DNA of 64,000 nt from assembly GCA_963576785.1 (NCBI GenBank), contig OY756141.1, positions 1,550,001 through 1,614,000 of the forward strand. The letters run 5' to 3'. Positions 56,500 to 64,000 of the stretch are shown piece after piece; within the stretch, counting starts at the first letter, position 1; the number at the start of each line of letters is the position of its first letter. Both the position numbers and the translations under genes were made by a program. The notes under the pieces were generated by a model. That model was not told the DNA's origin. It was given only the letters and a program-made list of their open reading frames with translations, and did not search any database. Origin of the DNA: Chlorophyllum brunneum. Taxonomy: Eukaryota > Basidiomycota > Agaricomycetes > Agaricales > Agaricaceae.

Positions 56500-58758
56500 T
56501 CAAGTGGTCTGGTCGGGTACGAAGCCCTGCCCAACTTGTTGGACAATTTGAGAAAGAGGCCTATAGCAAGTCAGATGTGCCATGAGATTTTCTCTCGTGA
56601 ACAGCAACTTACCCAGTATCTTGAGTACCGTAACCGTCGTTTGGAGACATACCTGTTGCCGCATTCACTGGTGACACTGGTGTCTGGCCGTCATTCGGTG
56701 AAGTTGGCGAGATGACAGTTCCGGCCTCGGCTGTGAGGTTGGGCTGCGACCATTGGTATTGAATCATGCCTTGAACGCCATTGATCACACCAGCTACATC
56801 ATTGCTGTCAGCATGCATAAATTGAGTGGTCAAATCCGTCTTACCCTGGAGCCACTGTGTGTATGCATCGTTTTGCTCTTCCTGTGTCGCAAATGGCTGT
56901 TGCATAGGCGTAGGGGATGCTACAAACCTTTTAGTTAAGGACAATAAAATAAAATCAAAAGGTCTCACAGCTAGAGTCAGGACCGAATGGTGCTACCGAG
57001 GAGTTGAATGGCACAAAGGCCTGAGCATTCTGTTGCGTCACAAGACCGAAGCCAGACATAGTAATTGGTTTTCCGAAGCTGAAAAATATTTGAGCACGAA
57101 AAGTAGGACGGGGTATGGGTACTCACAGCCGACCAGTCTCAGCGTGAGATCTGATCCAATCCAACCCTTGCTGAACAGTATTGTTGAAGGCAGGCAAGTT
57201 GGGGTCATCAGGTGCATACTGGTTTTGGTCAGGGAACAACATGAAACTGCTGAGACCAATGTCGGGAATGTTTAAAATGTCTTCGCTATCAACACCAAAC
57301 GAGCCGTCAGAGGCAGATCCCAGACCAGAATCTTGCTGTCGACGAGTTGCTATGTTTAGACATAAATATCGTCATGATGAACAAAAGAAGACCGGAGCTC
57401 ACGCGTAGACACCCAACGTCCGCGGATTTGAATACCACCTTCGGGCGAACCAGACTTTTTGGCAAGCGTTCTAGTCTTCTTAAATGCCTGTTTGCGCTCC
57501 TTCAAGATTCGGTCCCTAGTCCAAGGCAGCGCGTTGAGACTGCGACGAGACCCTGGAGCAGGAGACGGACGAGGGGGAGACGCAGTAATCCGAGGGAAGA
57601 GTTTAGGACAGCCAGTGCAACGGAATCCTTGATGTCTGTGAAAATACAATAATATAATGATTAACTGGCAACGAATACCGGGGTCAAAATGTTAACAAAC
57701 CCAGTTGCAACGATGTGGTTGGGGTCAAATTTCCTGACATGTTGCGCAAGGTCAGAATGCCAGAGAGTGACATCTTGTGCAATACAAGTAGAAGAGGCGT
57801 TAATAGAGGAGCCACACCTAGGATCGTTGGCAAGTTCCCTGTAAAACTCTTGGTATAATTCTCCCAAGTTTGTGCATTAATTCCACGTACCAGGCAAGCA
57901 CATTCGTATGGTTAGCGTAGCGAGCGACAATCTGAGCGGTATAGTCCTTGAAGGCATTGATCAGGGTCTGGTTGGTGAAGAATTGATCGTGCTCCTGCGG
58001 ACCGCCAAATTGTCGAACGTAGAGATCCATACCGCCTTCACAAACCGGGTCAGCGACAGGATTGGAACAGGACAGTGATCGCACCATAGTCATTGCTGAG
58101 GGTGCCTCTTGGGAAGGAATTATTCGTATCAGGTGTGACATCCCGCCGACCAAGGCGGAAGACGCTGAGGGGATCGGTGATATTAATGTTATCACTTAGA
58201 GGCCGAGGATTCCAATTGTTCGTGAGAGAGAGCAAGATATAGACCCCGTGCTTCTGAGCGAGCTCCATGACCTTGTCCAACTTCTGCAGTCCGTTGGGGC
58301 CATCATTTATCACCAGAGTTCCGTTCTTCTGAATCAGTTGGAACCAAGTGCCTTTCTCGGGAATGGTATCAACATCTATTGTTTGTTTTTCCCATGAATC
58401 ACCTGAGGATGTGACATGAGAGCTAAAACGTACCATTGAACGCCCAAGTTCTGACTACGTTAAAACCTTTCTGCGAGATGTTTCCCAACGTGAAGTCGAT
58501 ATCTTCATCGGAGTTGAGCGAGGATAACCAGTATGCGGTTGTACCGATATAGTTGAACTCGCTTCGCGAAATGTCAGGGGGTGAAAGAGAGTAAGCGGAA
58601 TGCGCTCACCTTCCATTAACCATCAGCTTATCACCCTGCTGCGTCACAAAGTTCATTGAGGCATCGTTATTGCGCTTGGAGGATCTCGTAGTAGACTTTG
58701 CGGCAACATTGAAGGAAAGCAGGAACAGGAGGAACAAGTAACAGGAGCGGACGAACAT
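56500..58758 (-). CDS. Secreted GH5 (mannanase-like) protein, copy 1, with altered catalytic residues
   Basis: The start at 58758 gives a signal peptide (MFVRSCYLFLLFLLSFNVAA). The fold matches GH5 beta-mannanase-like proteins: NFVTQQGDKLMVNGREFNYI, GTTAYWLSSLNSDEDIDF, GFNVVRTWAFNDVDTIPEKG, LQKLDKVMELAQKHGVYILL, NNWNPRP, QFFTNQTLINAFKDYTAQIV and YANHTNVLAW. The acid/base segment reads ELANDPRCGSSIN where GH5_7 enzymes have NEP (Glu to Asp). The nucleophile segment reads GKPITMSGFGLVTQ where a Glu is expected before FG/YG. After HIVATG comes an insert of about 65 residues: FRCTGCPKLFPR, a Pro-rich piece, a Lys/Arg-rich helix and GGIQIRGRWVSTATRRQQDS. The C-terminus is Ser/Thr/Pro-rich and ends QIVQQVGQGFVPDQTT. 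Tandem with copy 2 at 60697. Fold well supported; activity doubtful. Confidence 0.85.
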
Positions 58759-60696
58759 GGTGCCCTGCGAAGGGAGGACGCGAAGAATGCGGTGGCCATA
58801 ACCCTGCGTTTATAAGGGGGAGGCGAAAAGCGTCTTCTAGTCTTCCTGACAAACAACGGCCACGGCAGTCCATTGGGCGCGGGGCGAGAATTGATGAACA
58901 TCAGCCACCATATCAAGTAATTCTATCAAGGAAGGACCGCGTTTGACAGATAGCCGCACAACAGATTATGTGATAAAACACAACCACAGCCAACGGCCAC
59001 AGCTTGCTTGCGTCCCTCTGGACCAGGCGACCGCTTGACTACTGTTCCACAGCAGCGCGCATGGCGTTTTCAGTCAACAAAACCGCACTCGGAAGCATCC
59101 CCCGAAACGCCCCCTCGGCCCGGAGTTCTTATACCACTCTCCCCGAACCCTGCATGATGTGCCTTCCAAGTTGGGGTCTTGGTTGAGAACGAGACTCATG
59201 TCGCCAGGCGGACCAGTAATTCTAGCACCTGACATATATTCCCTGCGCACTGACCAGGTCCCCAGTTTCGAGTACTTGGAGTCGACCAGGTGCGAACAGA
59301 AGTGGCATATGATTCGATATTGTCGAGATTATCAATCTATTCTTGGAACTCCTTGTGGCCTCCATACGGTCAACATATACTCGCATGAAACCTTCCCATT
59401 GATTCCCTAATGTTAGATTGATGGTGTGCCTGCTATTCCCATCGTGGATGAAAGTTTTGGGAAATAGCTTCAGGACACTGATTCCTAGGCCTAGTGCAAC
59501 CGACGACATCCTGAGGACAGCAACAGTGCTTGGAGTGCGCAGGACGTGCACCCCCCATCCCCTGCGGATATTGGGACGATTGTCATAGGCATCATGAACA
59601 TCTGAACACATGGGCACGGCACAAACCTAACTGAGCTTCCAAGAATATGATTATCAGACGAAAAAGACACCCAATCTTGTCACAGGGACGATGCAGTGGA
59701 GCGGTCGCTGCTCAAGCGCTCGGAATTTGCCAACAAAGGAACGTTGTGTTTCGTAGAGCGATATGTTCCCGAAGTTCCAACAAAACCCAAATGCCGGGTT
59801 TCGCAAAACCCGTGAAGAACATGTCGACTTCCCTCAATGGAAAGTCGGTAATTGACGAATAACTGATCTACCGAGCGCTTCGGAATGAGCGCTGAGCTTT
59901 CTGCCAAGCTGTTTGTTGCATGAGGGCACCGATGCACCATGGGCTCAATGCACACTGATCTTTAGGCATTCATACTATTAGACTCGCATTTTTGTGCTGT
60001 TTCGAACAGTGGTGGTTTCATGGCATTGCGCGCGGTATTTGTGGAGATATTGTGTTTTTATTGCGAAATGTTACCGCATCACCAAACTGGCCGGTTTTGG
60101 AAAAAAAAAATTGGGTCGCGCCCCAAGTAAGCATCCCGGCTCCGTTAGTTTGATCTATAAATGACTGGTAATGTTTTTCAATTGCCCTTGCCTCGCTGCT
60201 CGTTCATGGCACCCATCGCCTTGAACTCCATGCCCAGGTCGGTGCACTACATACCCGAGAAACCATGCCAACACTGGCTCACGGCAGGGATGCTCATGCC
60301 CATGCTCATAAATATTGAATTGATCGCTGATGATGTAACTTCCCAGCCACATTCCCGTTTGAATACGCCCTTCCCAGCATGCATCTTTGAAGTAACCATT
60401 AAAAGCGTCGACTGATCGGCTAGAAGATGGTTGAAGCTGACAATTCCTGCCGTAATTGACAGTATTGACATTCCGCCCAGGAGTTTGACGGGCATCAAAC
60501 GGGAACAATACCGGGCGATGTGCGCGAAAAAAAATCGGCCAAATCACTAAGTCCATAATGGTCCATGAAACTACAACAAAGAGTAGACAGAGTCCAAACA
60601 CGAGAGAAGTCAAGAACCGAGTGACGTGAAACAAAACGACTGTTATCGTCATCGTCGTTAAGAACAGGCTGGAACGAATATGAGAGGGCAGAAAGG
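58759..60696. other. 1.9 kb spacer between tandem GH5-like genes
   Basis: Should include the promoter of copy 1 and the 3' UTR of copy 2. Frames at 59222-59617 (minus) and 60155-60700 (minus, 181 codons, hydrophobic N-terminal third, touching the end of copy 2) are open but unrecognised. A short A-run lies at 60101-60110. I see no terminal repeats or transposase. Confidence 0.4.
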
Positions 60697-62920
60697 TCAA
60701 CCAGAAGCTTGGGTACTCTGGCCGGGCACGTAGCCTTGACCCACTTGTTGAACAATCTGCGCCAAAGGTCTGGTACGGATGTCAGGACGAGTAGAGTGTT
60801 CTGGTGATATTACGCTTACGCAGTATCCTGGTCACCATAGCCGTCATTGGGCGAAGTACCTGTTTGGGTGTTCACTTGTGAAGTCGGCGTTTGGTTATCA
60901 ACTGGCGAAGTCGGCGAGATGACGGTTCCGGGTTGGGCCGTGAGGTTGTGTTGTGTCCACTGATAATGAACCATGCCCCGGATTCCATTAGCAACACCAG
61001 CTACACCCGTTCTCGTCAGTGGACATCAATCAACCCCAGAAGTCGCTTACCCTCGAGCCACTGCCTGAGTATGTCGAATTTCTGTTCATCGGTAACAAAG
61101 GGTTGTTGAGCAAGCATAAAGGAGGCTGAGAACGGTTTAGTTTCTGGGCGGGAGGGAAGGAGGGGCGCTTACAGCGAAAAGAAAGAGTAGGCTGCATGAC
61201 GGATGAATTGCCTGACGAGTTGAATGCTACAAAGCTCGCAACATTCGGCTCGCTTACGATACCCATACCGGGCGACGACATTGGTTTATCAAATCTGAAC
61301 AACCTTCGATCTTGTGAACGGAACAAGTCAAAGTAAGAACTCACGTGCGACTCTGGCCAGCTTGTAGGCTGATCCATTCTGTTCCTTCTGCAGCTGTTAC
61401 ATCACGGACAAACATTTGGGAACTTGGTGATCCGTAGGTGTTTTGGTCTGGGAAGAGCATAAAACTACTCAGGTCAAGCTGGGGAATATTGTTGATGTCT
61501 TCGCTATCAAGACCAAATGAGCCATCAAAAGCGGGTCCGAGCCCAAAATCTTGTCGGCGGGTGGCTGTATACTTGTGTTAACCACTATGAGAGGTAAATG
61601 AAGGATATAAACTTACGAGTAGATACCCAGCGGCCGCGTATTTGGATACCATCTTCGGGCACACCGTGCTTCTTGGAAAATTCTCTTGCCTTCTTCAGTG
61701 CTTCCTTGCGCCTCTTGAGGACTTGTTCTCTAGTCAGCAGCGATGTATCGATACCTCGCCGAGACCCTGGAGCTGGAGACGGGTGGGGGCGAGGGGGAGT
61801 TTTAAGTGGAAACAGTTTAGGACAACCGACGCAGAAAAATCCTTGGTGTCTACGGCAATTAGTCAACTATTGTTCAATACCAAGGTAATCGACCATCCTA
61901 CCCGGAAGACACCATGTGATTGGCGTCATGTTGCTTGACATGTTGTGCAATATCAAAGTGCCAGCGGGTGACGTTCTGCGCGACGCACGTAGCAGAAGCA
62001 TTGATGGATGAGGCACATCTAGGGTCGTTGGCAAGCTCCCTATAAACTCTCACTGAGGAAAGATTCTTTAAGCGGGGTTACCAGATTTCTACGTACCAAG
62101 CAAGCAAATTAGGATGATTGGAGTAGCGAGTGATAATCTTGGCGGTATAATTCTTGAACGCATTAATCAAGGTCTGATTGGTGAAGAACTGATCATGCTC
62201 TTGTGGGCCACCAAGCTGTCGGACATAGAAGTCCATACCACCTGCGGACCCGGTCAGCGACGTATTCGATATAGGATAATAACCGTACCATAATCATTGC
62301 TAAGGGTACCTCTCGGGAGGGGGTGCGTAGTTCCAGGTAAAGGCTGTGGGTTCCAGTTGTTCGTGAGGGAGAGCAAGATGTAGAGACCATGCTTCTGGGC
62401 GAGTTCCATGACCTTGTCCAATTTTTGCAATCCGTTGGGGCCATCATTGACGACCAGTGTTCCGTTCTGAACCGACTGAAACCAAGTACCAGTTTCCGGG
62501 ATGGTATCAACGTCTGCCATTTCAAATTTCGAATAAGTCGGCCTGGGGACACGACGAGGAGGACGACACATACCATTGTACGCCCAGGTCCTGACCACGT
62601 TGAACCCTGCTCGAGAGATACTTTCCAGAGTTAGGTCGATATCTTTGTCTGTGTTCAACGAAGACAACCAGTACGCGGTCGTTCCGATGTAATTGAACTC
62701 GCTGTGTGAGTTGTCAGAATGATGGTCAAAGGGCAAATAACGGATCGGTTCACCTTCCGTTAACCATCAGCTTGGTGCCTTGGCGGGTTACAAAGTGGTT
62801 CTTTGGATTGTTATGCCGTTTTTCCAGGGTTGTAGCTGCCGTGGAGGGCGTCGCAAGTACATTGAGAACACTGAGGGAAAGCAGAGACAGATAGAAGAAC
62901 CAGCGGAAAGGGGTGAGCAT
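60697..62920 (-). CDS. Secreted GH5 (mannanase-like) protein, copy 2, with altered catalytic residues
   Basis: A paralogue of copy 1 with the same exon plan. The start at 62920 gives a signal peptide (MLTPFRWFFYLSLLSLSVLN). Next come HFVTRQGTKLMVNG, FNYIGTTAYWLSSLNTDKDI, GFNVVRTWAYND-like DVDTIPETGTWFQ, LQKLDKVMELAQKHGLYILL and NNWNPQP. The acid/base segment is ELANDPRCAS (again Asp for Glu) and the nucleophile segment is DKPMSSPGMGIVSEPN (again Gly at the Glu position). The same insert is present: HQGFFCVGCPKLFPL, a Pro-rich stretch, LTREQVLKRRKEALKKARE and GIQIRGRWVST. The tail is Gln/Thr/Ser/Pro-rich and ends QIVQQVGQGYVPGQSTQASG, stop at 60697-60699. Divergent from the gene at 63173 with 252 bases between starts. 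Sharing of all these changes with copy 1 argues against sequencing error. Confidence 0.85.
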
Positions 62921-63172
62921 GCTGCTCGGTCGGGGGTACCTGAAAGGAACGCTACGTCCATTGCTGCAGGTTTATAAGTGAGGCTGGGGGCGCTTTTTGA
63001 GCTGCGGGACTGCGTGTATATTCCGGCAGCGCCTCGCTCTGGCTGTAGAAGTTGAAGTAATATGAATGGGGCGTGGCGGGGGCATGGTGGCCAGCGCCTG
63101 AGCTTGTCCAGGCGTGACATTTGTGTGACCATACGTCATTCTGCAGCCAACCGCGGCCTCGTACAAGGCATC

Positions 63173-64000
63173 ATGTACCGTTTCATTGGTCGAAGCACTG
63201 TGCGACTAGGGCTGCGATCGTACACCCCCGTATCGCGTCTTTACTCGACTAAACCCCCACGCAGTGCCTGGAAACAGGCCTTCACACCCAATTCGCCTGT
63301 CCTAGTGCAGGAGAACTTTCCGAAGCATTTCGTCTTTGCGTTGGATGTCGGAAGGCGTTTTATCAAGTATTCATTCATTGGTCTCACCATACTGGCAATT
63401 TCGGTTGGAAGTGCCTACGAAGGAGCTCATATCTGGGCAGAGAAGAACGGTCTTGCACCAGAATCCGACGAAGAGGTGAAGAGATGGCAGTGGGAGTCCG
63501 ATGCAGACAAATGGACAGGCGATTCGATGAAGGGGGGCACTGATCCAGGTTTGGGGTTCAAAGCTCGTCACCTCGTTCGGGCCGCGTGGATGGCATATAC
63601 TTGGGGCATCGGCCACACCACCACAGCCATCGGCAGTCATGACCATCGCGGTTCAGGTCTCGTTGGACCAACGGGGATAAAGGTAATCGACCCACAGCTT
63701 CAGCTCACGGAAGATTTTCTGCGGGTAGCAATACGACTTGCAGGGTCCTCCCCGGGCGAGCTCTACCCTCATACACTTTCCCAGCTCTTAATTCGTCATG
63801 GAACAATTCTTGAAAAACTGGGCAATGACTTCCTTCCTGAGGCGAAGTCGGAGCTGGAACGCGCATGGGCTGGTCTCGATGCCAAGGGTTTGGAATCTGC
63901 GCGTGTGGCGCTGAAACTTGGAGATATCGATTCGCGTTTGGAGTTGGGAGAACAAGCGCTCGATTGGTGGGCGCGTGCGCTCCAGCTCATCAACGGCAAA
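63173..64000 (+). CDS. Probable mitochondrial inner-membrane protein with helical repeats (3' end outside window)
   Basis: An uninterrupted frame of 276 codons runs off the window edge. MYRFIGRSTVRLGLRSYTPV with SRLYSTKPPRSAWKQ is an Arg/Ser-rich mitochondrial presequence with an RLYS-type cleavage context. One membrane span follows (YSFIGLTILAISVGSAYEGA), then KNGLAPESDEEVKRWQWE, a Trp-rich linker. Beyond LTEDFLRVAIRLAGSSPGEL the sequence becomes paired helices (LSQLLIRHGTILEKLGNDFL; EQALDWWARALQLINGK) that look TPR-like. The layout recalls fungal inner-membrane TPR proteins such as Mgr3, an i-AAA adaptor, but the match is not strong enough to name. Absence of introns over 828 bases is unusual for this window. 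Identity remains open. Confidence 0.72.
   Translation, partial: MYRFIGRSTVRLGLRSYTPVSRLYSTKPPRSAWKQAFTPNSPVLVQENFPKHFVFALDVGRRFIKYSFIGLTILAISVGSAYEGAHIWAEKNGLAPESDEEVKRWQWESDADKWTGDSMKGGTDPGLGFKARHLVRAAWMAYTWGIGHTTTAIGSHDHRGSGLVGPTGIKVIDPQLQLTEDFLRVAIRLAGSSPGELYPHTLSQLLIRHGTILEKLGNDFLPEAKSELERAWAGLDAKGLESARVALKLGDIDSRLELGEQALDWWARALQLINGK

Noticed and set aside
58759..60696. Transposon or retroelement remnant between the GH5-like genes
   Set aside because: No inverted or direct terminal repeats, integrase, transposase or reverse-transcriptase motifs could be found by eye.

Overview
The window is nuclear DNA of a filamentous basidiomycete, most likely an Agaricomycete. Genes are dense (about one per 2.5 kb) and lie on both strands. 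Nearly all are cut by many GT-AG introns of roughly 45-65 nt. The protein set is typical of fungi: KRE2/MNT1-type mannosyltransferases, OST3, PIK1, RAD3 and a PMP3-type protein. I read 25 protein-coding genes (two cut by the window edges) and one intron-containing tRNA. I saw no transposon, CRISPR array, rRNA or virus-derived gene. Exon joins were done by hand from reading frame, GT-AG signals and family resemblance, so outer limits are firmer than some internal junctions.

Layout. 1-1877 (+): 3' part of a kinesin-1 heavy chain. 3371-6317 (+): Pumilio/PUF RNA-binding protein. 6688-22029: a run of secretory-pathway genes, namely SEC16 (+), OST3 (-), PIK1 (+, start codon 74 bp from that of OST3) and two tandem GT15 mannosyltransferases (-). 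22614-32000: TOM40 (+), a stand-alone ABC ATPase (+), the tRNA, a NUR1/Mug154-like nuclear-rim protein (-), an unrecognised single-pass coiled-coil protein (+), mitochondrial PheRS (+) and the GrpE homologue MGE1 (-). 32002-43726: C1-tetrahydrofolate synthase (+), a PNGase A-like secreted protein (-), a PMP3-domain protein with a long tail (-), a four-finger C2H2 factor (+) and fructose-1,6-bisphosphatase (+). 44026-55961: an unrecognised charged nuclear-type protein (+), a CCNDBP1-like protein (-), the i-AAA protease YME1 (+), a 1.9 kb stretch without a convincing gene, and the XPD/RAD3 helicase (-). 56500-62920: two tandem secreted GH5-like proteins (-) separated by 1.9 kb without a clear gene. 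63173-64000 (+): 5' part of a probable mitochondrial membrane protein.

How the genes relate. SEC16 (ER exit sites), OST3 (N-glycan transfer), PIK1 (Golgi PI4P) and the two Golgi mannosyltransferases act in successive steps of secretion. TOM40, PheRS, MGE1, C1-THF synthase and YME1 all serve mitochondria. Both groupings may be chance. Several neighbours are divergent and share very short or E-box-rich intergenic DNA.

The most interesting feature is the GH5-like pair. Both copies carry Asp where the family's acid/base Glu is expected and Gly where the nucleophile Glu is expected. Both also carry the same Cys/Pro/basic-rich insert, which points to a conserved non-canonical or non-catalytic secreted GH5 lineage.
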